This document shows, in pieces, positions 56,263 to 64,000 of a DNA stretch of 64,000 nucleotides; the first letter of the stretch is position 1, and each line of letters opens with the position of its first letter. Source of the stretch: Pseudobutyrivibrio xylanivorans. Its GTDB lineage: Bacteria; Bacillota; Clostridia; Lachnospirales; Lachnospiraceae. The notes under the pieces were generated by a model. The model was not told where the DNA came from, ran no database searches, and saw only the letters and a list, made by a program, of their open reading frames with translations. Location: positions 558,001 through 622,000 of the forward strand of contig NZ_VTVE01000001.1 of NCBI RefSeq assembly GCF_010906925.1, given 5' to 3'. The translations under genes were made by a program, and so were the position numbers.

Positions 56263-57192
56263 GTGGATACTAGTATTATTTTCCCACATCTTCATATCAC
56301 ATTGAATAACGTTGAAAAAGGATTCCATATTGGATCCTTTTTCATTGCTTTTTACGGAGTTATTATTGCAATTGGTATGCTTGTGGGTGTTTCGTTTATA
56401 TTAAAAGAAGCTAAGCGTGTTGGATTTGATGAGGATGGCTTTTTAGACATCTGCATTATCACAATTATTGTTGGCGTAATTGGCGCTAGATTGTATTATG
56501 TGATTTTTGCATGGGATTACTACAAGGCTAACCCTTTGAGTGCTTTTAATATCAGGCAGGGAGGACTTGCTATTTACGGCGGCATTCTTGCGGGTATTGC
56601 CAGCGTAATGGTTCTTTGCAAGTTAAAAAAGCTTAAGTTCCTAGCTGTAGCAGACGTTGCAATATTTGGCGTGATTATTGGCCAGATATGTGGTCGCTGG
56701 GGTAATTTCTTTAATAGAGAGGCTTTTGGAGCCTATACAAATGGACCTTTTGCAATGTTGCTTCCACTTAATGCTATTCGTTCTTTGGATGATACTACAG
56801 CAGAGATGATGGAGCATATTACTTCCATTAATGGAGTGGATTTTATTTCTGTTCATCCTACCTTTTTATATGAGTCACTATGGAATTTGGGACTTCTTAT
56901 ATTCCTTCTATTCCTTAGAAAGAAAAAGAAGTTTGATGGTCAGATATTTATTTTGTATTTGATCATTTACGGCGCAGGACGTTTCTGGATTGAGGGACTT
57001 AGAACAGACCAGCTTAAGCTTTGGGCTACGGGACTTCCGGTTTCACAGCTTTTGGCTGGATTATTAGTTGTTTTAGGCACAGCTCTTTATGTGTATTTTA
57101 TTAAGAGTGGAGCAGAGGTTTCAACGGTGAATCATGAGGGAGCTAAAACTGAAAAAATAGACCAAGAGACAGAAAAAGAACAAGAAAATTAA
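56263..57192 (+). CDS. lgt: Prolipoprotein diacylglyceryl transferase
   Basis: 309 aa, about seven membrane helices. GTG start with AGGGAGAG 8 bases upstream. The Lgt signature GRWGNFFNREAFG is perfect, preceded by QGGLAIYGGILAG; HPTFLYESLWNLGL and YGAGRFWIEGLRTDQL follow. It attaches diacylglycerol to the Cys of the lipobox in lipoproteins, such as the binding protein at 32682. The C-terminal 25 residues are a hydrophilic Glu/Lys tail. Confidence 0.96.
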   Translation: MDTSIIFPHLHITLNNVEKGFHIGSFFIAFYGVIIAIGMLVGVSFILKEAKRVGFDEDGFLDICIITIIVGVIGARLYYVIFAWDYYKANPLSAFNIRQGGLAIYGGILAGIASVMVLCKLKKLKFLAVADVAIFGVIIGQICGRWGNFFNREAFGAYTNGPFAMLLPLNAIRSLDDTTAEMMEHITSINGVDFISVHPTFLYESLWNLGLLIFLLFLRKKKKFDGQIFILYLIIYGAGRFWIEGLRTDQLKLWATGLPVSQLLAGLLVVLGTALYVYFIKSGAEVSTVNHEGAKTEKIDQETEKEQEN

Positions 57193-57223
57193 CAATAAAT
57201 TGTATTTTTTTAAGCACAATCCA

Positions 57224-57253
57224 AGACATCGGTTATTCCGATGTCTTTTTTTG
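57224..57253 (+). terminator. Rho-independent terminator of lgt
   Basis: AGACATCGG-TTATT-CCGATGTCT followed by six T. Confidence 0.92.
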
Positions 57254-57345
57254 TGTCCTTTTTTAAGTTCCACCACTATATTTTGGGGAATGCCCACCAC
57301 TTGCCTCCACAGGCAAAAAACATTGATTTTTCACGGGTTTAGGGG

Positions 57346-57374
57346 TTGTCATCAGCAGCAAAAAGGTTTAAAAT
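57346..57374 (+). promoter_or_regulatory. Promoter of the mraZ (dcw) operon
   Basis: TTGTCA at 57346-57351, a 17-base spacer and TAAAAT at 57369-57374, directly upstream of the MraZ boxes. Confidence 0.7.
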
Positions 57375-57381
57375 GTAGTTA

Positions 57382-57419
57382 AAAGTGGAGGAAAGTGGTA
57401 GAAAAGTGTCACAAAGTGG
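57382..57419 (+). promoter_or_regulatory. Four MraZ-binding boxes
   Basis: AAAGTGG at 57382, AAAGTGG at 57392, AAAGTGT at 57403 and AAAGTGG at 57413, spaced 10, 11 and 10 bp. This is the AAAGTG(G/T) direct-repeat operator known for MraZ autoregulation. It sits right after the -10 box, so MraZ binding would block initiation or clearance. Confidence 0.88.
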
Positions 57420-57440
57420 TGGAAAGGAGGAGTGAGTCTC

Positions 57441-57872
57441 ATGTTCATGGGAGAATACAGTCACAATTTAGACGCGAAGAATCGTCTTATTATGCCTGCT
57501 AAGTTTCGTGAGCAGTTGGGAGAGCACTTCGTAGCCACTAAGGGACTTGATGGATGCCTTTTCGTTTATCCACTTAGTGAATGGCAGACTATCGAGGAGA
57601 AATTCAGAGAGATACCACTTACCACAAAGGATGCTAGAAAGTTCTCACGTTTCTTCTTTGCAGGAGCTGCAGAATGTGACATCGATAAGCAGGGCAGAGT
57701 TCTTATTCCTGGAAACTTAAAAGAGTATGCAGGGATAGATAAGGAAGTTGTTTCTGTAGGTGTTCTCAATCGAATTGAGATTTGGTCTAAGGAAAGATGG
57801 ACCACAGAGGGCACTTATGATGACATGGATGAGATAGCCGAGCACATGGCTGAGTTAGGTTTAGGAATTTAA
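57441..57872 (+). CDS. mraZ: Transcriptional regulator MraZ
   Basis: 143 aa from ATG 57441 (AAGGAGG 10 bases upstream). Two SpoVT/AbrB-like halves each with the DxxxR turn: [24 protein letters not shown] and [20 protein letters not shown]. It binds the repeats at 57382-57419 and tunes the division and cell wall cluster. The stop touches the rsmH start without a gap. Confidence 0.96.
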   Translation: MFMGEYSHNLDAKNRLIMPAKFREQLGEHFVATKGLDGCLFVYPLSEWQTIEEKFREIPLTTKDARKFSRFFFAGAAECDIDKQGRVLIPGNLKEYAGIDKEVVSVGVLNRIEIWSKERWTTEGTYDDMDEIAEHMAELGLGI

Positions 57873-58814
57873 ATGGAGTTTAATCATTATTCAGTTCTCT
57901 TAAATGAGACAATTGACAATCTGAATATTAAACCTGATGGCATATATGTAGATGGCACATTGGGAGGCGGTGGTCATTCATATGAGATTGCCAGCCGACT
58001 TACCACAGGCCATTTATATGGATTTGATCAGGACACTGACGCATTAAAGGCCGCAGGAGAGCGACTAGCACCTTTTGGCGATACCGTCACAGAGATTCAT
58101 AGCAATTATGAATTCATGAAAGAGCGATTAGCTGAGCTTGGTGTTAGCAAGGTAGATGGAATAATGCTTGACCTTGGGGTATCTAGTTTCCAGCTTGACG
58201 AGGCAGAGCGAGGTTTCACATACAGAGTTGATGATGCTCCGCTTGATATGAGAATGGACAAGGACAATCCAAAGACAGCAGCTGATATAGTTAACAACTA
58301 TTCCCCAGAGGATTTGGTAAGAGTCCTTTATACATACGGAGAAGAAAAGTTTTCCAAGCAGATTGTTAAAAATATTGTTAAGGAAAGACAGAAAGCTCCA
58401 ATCCTTACAGCAGGACAGCTTAACAAGATAATAGCAGAGAGCATTCCTAAGAAAGCTCAGGTAGGGCAGGGACATCCTTCCAAGAGAACCTACCAGGCAC
58501 TTAGAATTGAGCTCAATCGAGAACTTACAGTTCTTGAGGATCATATAGATGACATGATTGATTTGTTAAATCCAGGTGGCAGGTTGTGTATTATCACCTT
58601 CCACTCACTGGAGGACAGAATCACAAAGGTAGCATTTAAAAGAAATGAAGACCCATGTACGTGCCCGAAGAATTTTCCGGTATGTGTATGTGGAAAGAAA
58701 TCAAAAGGCAAGGTAATTACTAGAAAGCCAATCTTGCCAAGCGAAGAAGAACTTGCAGTAAATTCCCGTTCAAAGAGTGCAAAACTTAGAGTATTTGAGC
58801 GAGGAACACTTTAA
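57873..58814 (+). CDS. rsmH: 16S rRNA (cytosine-1402-N4)-methyltransferase
   Basis: 313 aa. SAM-binding [15 protein letters not shown], then [34 protein letters not shown] across about 95-120, PLDMRMD, and [16 protein letters not shown] near the C-terminus are the MraW/RsmH signatures. It methylates the ribosomal P site. It immediately follows mraZ, the universal order of the dcw cluster. Confidence 0.97.
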   Translation: MEFNHYSVLLNETIDNLNIKPDGIYVDGTLGGGGHSYEIASRLTTGHLYGFDQDTDALKAAGERLAPFGDTVTEIHSNYEFMKERLAELGVSKVDGIMLDLGVSSFQLDEAERGFTYRVDDAPLDMRMDKDNPKTAADIVNNYSPEDLVRVLYTYGEEKFSKQIVKNIVKERQKAPILTAGQLNKIIAESIPKKAQVGQGHPSKRTYQALRIELNRELTVLEDHIDDMIDLLNPGGRLCIITFHSLEDRITKVAFKRNEDPCTCPKNFPVCVCGKKSKGKVITRKPILPSEEELAVNSRSKSAKLRVFERGTL

Positions 58815-58867
58815 AAGCAATTCTTCTAGGGACTAGTTTTGGTACGCAATGTTTTAGGAGTTTTATT

Positions 58868-59353
58868 ATGCAGGAATTACAGACTTATTATTACAATCAG
58901 GGAAATGCAGTTAGAAAAGAAGAAATTTATGTGCGTCCTACAAGAAGTCTGCCTACAAGAGAGCAGCGCGAGCGTGAAAAGAGAGAGGAAGCTTTAAGAC
59001 GCCAGAAAATTACAGATAGAAAAAGAGCAGCTGCCCTTAGAAAAAATAGACTCTTGACCGGCTATATGATTGTTGCAGTAATAGCTACAGTTTCTATGTT
59101 GGTTGGATATGTTGCACTTCAGACCAATGTTTCTACTAGAATGGACCACGTGGCAGAGCTTGAAAGTCAGCTATCAAAGGTTAATGCAGACAACAAAGCG
59201 GCAGAAAGTAGAATAGCTACAACAACAAATCTTTCAGAAATTAAGGATAAAGCCATAAATGAACTTGGAATGGTGTATGCAACTAGCAACCAAATAGTGT
59301 ATTATAGTGTAGATGGTTCTGACTACATGAGTCAGTATCATGACATTCCATAG
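58868..59353 (+). CDS. ftsL: Cell division protein FtsL-like
   Basis: 161 aa. A charged cytoplasmic N-terminus (1-62, REQREREKREEALRRQK), one membrane helix (about 66-87, LTGYMIVAVIATVSMLVGYVAL split by a short turn), then an external leucine-zipper coiled coil (HVAELESQLSKVNADNKAAESRI). Position between rsmH and the PBP and the layout identify FtsL. It joins FtsB/DivIC and DivIB in the divisome. AGGAG is just before the ATG. Confidence 0.85.
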   Translation: MQELQTYYYNQGNAVRKEEIYVRPTRSLPTREQREREKREEALRRQKITDRKRAAALRKNRLLTGYMIVAVIATVSMLVGYVALQTNVSTRMDHVAELESQLSKVNADNKAAESRIATTTNLSEIKDKAINELGMVYATSNQIVYYSVDGSDYMSQYHDIP

Positions 59354-59368
59354 AATTGAGTGGGAGTT

Positions 59369-61417
59369 ATGGCTGATAATAATAATCGAAGAAGGATAAA
59401 ACCAAATAATAAAATTTTAAAAAGAATGCAACGCAAGCTCTGGCTGGTATTTGGAGTTGTTTGTATTCTTTTTGTTATTCTTATAGGTCGCGTAATGTTT
59501 ATCCAATATACAAGCGGAGACAAGTACGAAAAAATAATACTTGCTCAGCAGCATTACGATAGTACCATTATACCTTTCCAGCGAGGCGACATAATTGATG
59601 CTAGGGGCACGGTACTTGCTACATCGGTAGATGTATATAACGTAGTCCTAGATAGCAAGGTGCTTAATGCAAAGGAGAGCAAAAAGCCCGGCACAATCGC
59701 AGCTACAGTTAAGCTTGTTACAGAGTGTTTCGAGGAAATCGACGAGGATAAGATTAAAAAGCAGTTATCTGACAATCCAAATTCTCAGTACTTTATTCTT
59801 GCAAAAAAGGTTTCCTATGAAGAAATGGCTAAATTCGAGGAGCTAAAAGAAGATGATAGCCACAAGGGTAGCATTTTTGGGATTTGGTTTGAAAAAGAAT
59901 ATATTAGACAGTATCCATACGGCACCCTTGCTGCCGCTACAATTGGTTACGCCAGTGGTGGTAACGTAGGTGTCATTGGCCTTGAGAATAAATATTCCAA
60001 CGTTCTTAATGGTGTTAACGGTAGAACATACGGATATCTTAACTCAGACAGTAACTTGGAACAGACCACAATTGATGCTACTAATGGATATAATATTGTT
60101 CTTTCATTAGATGTTAATATCCAGACCATTGCTGAAAAGGCTGTTGCGGACTGGAATCAAAAGACCATGGAAAAGTGGAACGAGGAACATCCTGATGAGC
60201 CAGAGGCTTTTGGCTCGTTACATACAGCTGTACTTATTATGAATCCTAATTCAGGAGAGATATTAGCTATGGCTCAGTATCCATCTTTTGATTTAAACAA
60301 TCCTAGAGATTTGAGCACTTACTATTCCGAGGAGGAAATAAGTGCCATGACTGAGGATGAGAAGATGGATAAGCTTAATCAGATATGGCAGAATTTCTGT
60401 ATAACCTATACATACGAGCCAGGTTCTACATTTAAGCCATTTACAGTTGCAATGGGGCTGGAGACAGGAGCTTTAAATGGAGATGAGACCTACTTCTGTG
60501 ATGGAGGTGAGATGGTTCCTGGATATGATAAGGTTATCCATTGTGTTAAAAAGACTGGTCATGGACAGGAGACTATAGCCGATGCTCTTTCCAATTCTTG
60601 CAATGATGCTTTGATGCAGATGTCCTATGTTATAGGTGGTGAGAATTTTACTAATTACCAGTCAGTTTTTGGATTTGGTCAAAAGACAGGCATTGATCTT
60701 ACAGGAGAGGCTAGTACCGTTGGTCTTATTTATAGTCTGGAAAAAATGTCAACGGTTAACTTAGCAACTAATTCATTTGGACAGAACTTTAATACAACCA
60801 TGATTCAGTTGGGTACTGGCTTTTGCTCACTTGTAAATGGTGGCTATTTATATGAGCCTCATTTGGTGACAAAAATAACTGATTCTAGTGGTAATACAAT
60901 TCAAGAAATTGAGCCTACCATTTTAAAGCGTACTATATCTGATGAGACTGGAGATTTAATCAAAGGGTATCTTGAATACGTAGTATCTGCAGGTACTGGT
61001 AAGACTACACGTGTTGATGGATATAGAATTGGTGGTAAGACAGGTACAGCCGAGAAATTGCCTCGTGGTAATCATAAGTACTTAGTTTCATTTATAGGAT
61101 TTGCTCCTGTTGATGATCCACAGGTTGTCGTATATGTAGTTGTTGATGAGCCAGGTGTTGGTGCCATTGGAAACAACCAGGCTCACAGTAGTTTCGCTCA
61201 GGAAATCTGCCATGAGATATTTAAGCAGATTTTGCCATATATGGGAGTTGAGTCTTCTCTTTCAGAAGAGGAGGAGGCAGAGGCTGCAGCCAGTCTTACA
61301 GAGCAGGCTCAGGCGCCTGTTGAGGAGGCCACAGACGATACACCTGAGACAGAAGCTCCTGAAGCTAATCCAGAGGCAGTTCCAGAGCCAGTTTCAGAGC
61401 CAGATGTTCAAGAATAG
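59369..61417 (+). CDS. ftsI: Class B penicillin-binding protein (division transpeptidase)
   Basis: 682 aa from ATG 59369; the TGGGAG is very close, so the exact start is uncertain. Membrane anchor at about 20-40, dimerisation domain with RGDIIDARGTVLATS, then the transpeptidase: active Ser353 in EPGSTFKPF, SNSCN, and Lys557 in GGKTGTAEK. No PASTA repeats. An Ala/Glu/Pro tail (about 630-682, many EAP and PEPV units) is unusual. It crosslinks septal peptidoglycan. Confidence 0.94.
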   Translation: MADNNNRRRIKPNNKILKRMQRKLWLVFGVVCILFVILIGRVMFIQYTSGDKYEKIILAQQHYDSTIIPFQRGDIIDARGTVLATSVDVYNVVLDSKVLNAKESKKPGTIAATVKLVTECFEEIDEDKIKKQLSDNPNSQYFILAKKVSYEEMAKFEELKEDDSHKGSIFGIWFEKEYIRQYPYGTLAAATIGYASGGNVGVIGLENKYSNVLNGVNGRTYGYLNSDSNLEQTTIDATNGYNIVLSLDVNIQTIAEKAVADWNQKTMEKWNEEHPDEPEAFGSLHTAVLIMNPNSGEILAMAQYPSFDLNNPRDLSTYYSEEEISAMTEDEKMDKLNQIWQNFCITYTYEPGSTFKPFTVAMGLETGALNGDETYFCDGGEMVPGYDKVIHCVKKTGHGQETIADALSNSCNDALMQMSYVIGGENFTNYQSVFGFGQKTGIDLTGEASTVGLIYSLEKMSTVNLATNSFGQNFNTTMIQLGTGFCSLVNGGYLYEPHLVTKITDSSGNTIQEIEPTILKRTISDETGDLIKGYLEYVVSAGTGKTTRVDGYRIGGKTGTAEKLPRGNHKYLVSFIGFAPVDDPQVVVYVVVDEPGVGAIGNNQAHSSFAQEICHEIFKQILPYMGVESSLSEEEEAEAAASLTEQAQAPVEEATDDTPETEAPEANPEAVPEPVSEPDVQE

Positions 61418-61469
61418 AATAATTAATAAGAATATGTAGTCTTAGACTACGGGAAATTGGAGTTATATT

Positions 61470-62417
61470 ATGTTACAAGTTTTTTTACCTATGTTGGTTT
61501 CGTTTATTATAGTTTGTGTTATTTCACCTTTTGTCATTCCTGTTCTTCGCAGATTAAAAATGGGAAATACAGAGAGAGAGTATATCAAGGAGCACAAGCT
61601 TAAAAATGGTACACCATCTATGGGTGGCATAATGATTCTTATAGGATTTGCAGTTGTAGGATTTTACTATGCAGCTGATTGCAAGGAGATTTATCCAATT
61701 CTTTTCCTTACATTAGGATTTGGTATTCTTGGCTTTATAGATGATTTCTTGAAGGCTATCAAGAAGAGCTCTGATGGTCTCAAAGCTTGGCAGAAGATGG
61801 CGGGACAGCTTCTTCTTACAACAGGCTTTGCTGTATATATGATAAAGTTCTCAAATATTTCTATGGAGCTTAGAATTCCTTGTACTAGAGCGTTTGTAGA
61901 TATAGGATGGCTTAGCGTTCCACTTTTGTTTTTAGCGGTACTTGGAACAGTTAATGGTTCTAATTTTACAGATGGCCTTGATGGACTTGCTACATCTGTA
62001 ACTCTTGCTATTGCAGGTTTTTGGGGTGTTGTTTCATTAACACTTGGTTCTGGTATTACTCCAGCTATCGCAGGAATGATGGGCGCTCTTTTTGGATTTT
62101 TAATGTTTAATGTTCATCCTGCAAAGATTTTCATGGGAGATACAGGCTCCCTTGCGTTAGGCGGATTTGTAGTAAGTACAGCTTACGTATTACAGATGCC
62201 TATATTTATTATTTTAGTTGCACTTATCTACCTTGTAGAGGTTCTCTCTGTTATTTTGCAAGTAGGATACTTCAAGATGACAGGAGGAAAGCGCATTTTT
62301 AGAATGGCACCAATCCATCATCACTACGAGCTTGGCGGATGGTCTGAGGTCAAGGTGGTTGCAGTGTTTACAACAGTGACAATTTTCTTATGCGTATTTG
62401 CTTATTACCTAGTTTAA
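61470..62417 (+). CDS. mraY: Phospho-N-acetylmuramoyl-pentapeptide transferase
   Basis: 315 aa, about ten membrane helices. KNGTPSMGGIMIL, then FIDDFLKAIKKSSDGL with the Asp-Asp pair, NGSNFTDGLDGLATS, and MAPIHHHYELGGWSE, all MraY hallmarks. It links UDP-MurNAc-pentapeptide to undecaprenyl phosphate to make lipid I. murD, which often follows, is absent here; ftsW follows directly. Confidence 0.96.
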   Translation: MLQVFLPMLVSFIIVCVISPFVIPVLRRLKMGNTEREYIKEHKLKNGTPSMGGIMILIGFAVVGFYYAADCKEIYPILFLTLGFGILGFIDDFLKAIKKSSDGLKAWQKMAGQLLLTTGFAVYMIKFSNISMELRIPCTRAFVDIGWLSVPLLFLAVLGTVNGSNFTDGLDGLATSVTLAIAGFWGVVSLTLGSGITPAIAGMMGALFGFLMFNVHPAKIFMGDTGSLALGGFVVSTAYVLQMPIFIILVALIYLVEVLSVILQVGYFKMTGGKRIFRMAPIHHHYELGGWSEVKVVAVFTTVTIFLCVFAYYLV

Positions 62418-62436
62418 AAGAGTGGGGATAGAGTTT

Positions 62437-63594
62437 ATGGCTAAAGACAGAGAGCTTGCTGCATATAGGCAGGAAGCTAGGCAGAGAAAGAAAATTAAAA
62501 AACTTTTGAATTTCGATTATACATTGCTATTAATCGTTATCTTTATTCTGGCTTTTGGACTAGTTATGCTTTATAGTACCTCAGCTTATGCTGCATCTCT
62601 TAAAATGGGCAATTCTGTTTTTTATCTTAAAAAGCAGGCGAGCGCCGCGGCTCTAGGCTTTGTTGGCATGTTTTTTTCTACTAAAATCGACTATAGAAGA
62701 TGGTCAGCCCTTGTTTGGCCGATTTATTTAGGGGCTACAGCTCTTTGTATACTTGTTATTTTTGCAGGTACAACTATCAATGATTCCACTAGATGGCTGC
62801 GTATTGGTGGTGTTTCATTTCAGCCATCAGAGCTGGCGAAGGTAGCAGTTATTTTGCTTATTGCAAGTATCATTGACCGTGCACCTAAGGCCCAGAGGAC
62901 ATTTCAGGGCTCTATTATGACAATAGCGCTTGTTATTCCAATATTTACCATTGTCGCATATAGTAACCTTTCTACAGCTGTTATTATTTTAGGTATTGCA
63001 TTCGTAATGGTATTTATTGCATCTCCTAAGTATGGGTATTTTGTGGGACTTGCAGCTGCAGGTTTTTCCCTTATTGTAGTTTATATCGCTTTTGAGAGTT
63101 ACCGAGCAGGTCGAATTGGTGCTTGGTTGCATCCAGAAGATTTTATTGATAGCAACGGATTCCAGATATTACAGGGATTATATGCTATCGGTAGCGGCGG
63201 ACTTTTCGGCAAGGGACTTGGCGGTAGTATGCAAAAATACATCGTGCCTGAGGCTCAAAATGATATGATCTTTTCTATTATTTGCGAGGAGCTTGGAGTA
63301 TTTGGCGCAGTATGTATCATATTGCTTTATATTCTTATGCTTTATAGATTGCTTTATATTGCTAACCATGCAAAGGATATGTTTGGTTCATATATTTGCG
63401 TAGGTATCATGGCACATATTGCCCTTCAGGTAGTCCTAAATATTGCCGTTGTTACAAATTCGATTCCAAATACAGGCGTTACTTTGCCTCTTATCAGTTA
63501 TGGTGGTACGTCAGTTGCTATTTTGCTTACAGAACTGGGATTAGCTCTTAGTGTATCTAAGAACATGGAGTTTGAGGAGGATGAGGATGTCTAG
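62437..63594 (+). CDS. ftsW: Cell division SEDS protein FtsW
   Basis: 385 aa from ATG 62437 (GTGGGGAT 7 bases upstream). Ten membrane helices typical of SEDS glycosyltransferases: FDYTLLLIVIFILAFGLVMLYSTSAYAA at the start region, IGGVSFQPSELAKVAVI, KYIVPEAQNDMIFSIICEELG, and NTGVTLPLISYGGTS. It polymerises glycan from lipid II with the FtsI-type PBP encoded two genes upstream. The end overlaps divIB by 8 bases. Confidence 0.95.
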   Translation: MAKDRELAAYRQEARQRKKIKKLLNFDYTLLLIVIFILAFGLVMLYSTSAYAASLKMGNSVFYLKKQASAAALGFVGMFFSTKIDYRRWSALVWPIYLGATALCILVIFAGTTINDSTRWLRIGGVSFQPSELAKVAVILLIASIIDRAPKAQRTFQGSIMTIALVIPIFTIVAYSNLSTAVIILGIAFVMVFIASPKYGYFVGLAAAGFSLIVVYIAFESYRAGRIGAWLHPEDFIDSNGFQILQGLYAIGSGGLFGKGLGGSMQKYIVPEAQNDMIFSIICEELGVFGAVCIILLYILMLYRLLYIANHAKDMFGSYICVGIMAHIALQVVLNIAVVTNSIPNTGVTLPLISYGGTSVAILLTELGLALSVSKNMEFEEDEDV

Positions 63595-64000
63595 GCGCAG
63601 AAAAAAGCGTAGAAATAAAGGCTTTGTGCTTGCCATAATTGAATTTGTTCTCGCAATTGTAATACTAGTGGCGATTATAGGCGTTTCGGCATATTTTCTT
63701 TGTCCTCTTAAGAAAGTTACTGTTGAAGGAACAGATCTTTATACTTCTGAGGAAGTCTCCAATTACATTTTAGATGATGAGTATTCAAAAAATACAGTTT
63801 ATGTTTTCCTGAAAAATAAGCTTTTTCCTAAGGGAGATGCAGAGTTTATTGAAAAATTTGATGTACAGATTACTGGCATGCATTCTATTAATATTGTCTG
63901 CAAGGAAAAGGCAATATTGGGATATATGACTCAGGATGATGGCAAATATGTTTATTTTAATTACGAGGGAAAGATAGCGGAGATTAGTGAGACCTACATT
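63587..64000 (+). CDS. divIB: Cell division protein DivIB/FtsQ (5' part)
   Basis: The first 138 codons are in the window and run off the end. GAGGAGG lies 6 bases before ATG 63587, inside the ftsW end. A basic cytoplasmic start (MSRRRKKRRNKG), one membrane helix (about 13-38), then a POTRA domain opening KKVTVEGTDLYTSEEV with FDVQITGMHSINIVCKEK. It works with FtsL and DivIC at the septum. Confidence 0.88.
   Translation, partial: MSRRRKKRRNKGFVLAIIEFVLAIVILVAIIGVSAYFLCPLKKVTVEGTDLYTSEEVSNYILDDEYSKNTVYVFLKNKLFPKGDAEFIEKFDVQITGMHSINIVCKEKAILGYMTQDDGKYVYFNYEGKIAEISETYI

Noticed and set aside
57200-57382. 60-codon frame between lgt and mraZ
   Set aside because: It spans the lgt terminator and the mraZ promoter, has Cys/His/Phe-rich low-plausibility sequence and no ribosome site.

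Overview
This window is a piece of a low-GC Gram-positive (Firmicutes) chromosome. It most resembles the Lachnospiraceae, Butyrivibrio/Pseudobutyrivibrio type. The reasons are a butyryl-CoA:acetate CoA-transferase (27667-29007) with codon use typical of high expression, strong AGGAGG ribosome binding sites, clostridial-type regulation (LicT antitermination, OhrR, MraZ boxes), and xylan-oligosaccharide genes typical of rumen or gut fibre degraders. The family assignment is inference; no 16S rRNA gene is present.

Layout. The window opens on the 3' end of rpsI. Next come two Gfo/Idh/MocA oxidoreductases, a YjbR-MGMT fusion, a FliD-like short protein, a ZIP metal transporter and a DUF815 ATPase (1-7400). 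A zinc-ribbon membrane protein and an OFA-type MFS transporter follow. Then comes a beta-glucoside module (licT, bglF-like PTS IIBCA, GH1 phospho-beta-glucosidase; 10600-15166) with two separate RAT antiterminator/terminator switches. Next are a beta-helix surface protein, a PTS_EIIC-type membrane protein and a chemoreceptor. A thiol-redox operon (20000-21795) encodes a thioredoxin reductase-like flavoprotein without NADPH motifs, thioredoxin and OhrR, behind a promoter with two OhrR-like operators. A hybrid histidine kinase, TPR protein, thioesterase and the butyrate-forming CoA-transferase follow.

The 29-36.8 kb region is a xylan-oligosaccharide locus. An ABC importer plus cytoplasmic GH43 are divergent from an AraC regulator plus SGNH acetylesterase. 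From 36.8 to 46.4 kb there is a HerA-like ATPase, a surface transglutaminase, then racemase, dltA-like, dltC, dltB, a DltD/SGNH-like protein and dtd, which look like an envelope D-aminoacylation cassette; an RpiB-like isomerase closes the stretch. Divergent citrate synthase and pckA, a probable 6S RNA, YihY, queA, pheST, a PilZ protein, lgt and the start of the division/cell-wall cluster (mraZ, rsmH, ftsL, pbp2/ftsI, mraY, ftsW, divIB) complete the window.

The least explained signal is at 29228-29512, between the 3' ends of two convergent genes. It holds five units, each exactly 36 bp, of the form TACGGK-N24-ACCGTA. Other structured non-coding elements are a GU-compensated 67-bp palindrome (3181-3247) with a half copy at 3916, and long hairpins at 174-226, 26816-26910 and 42071-42151.
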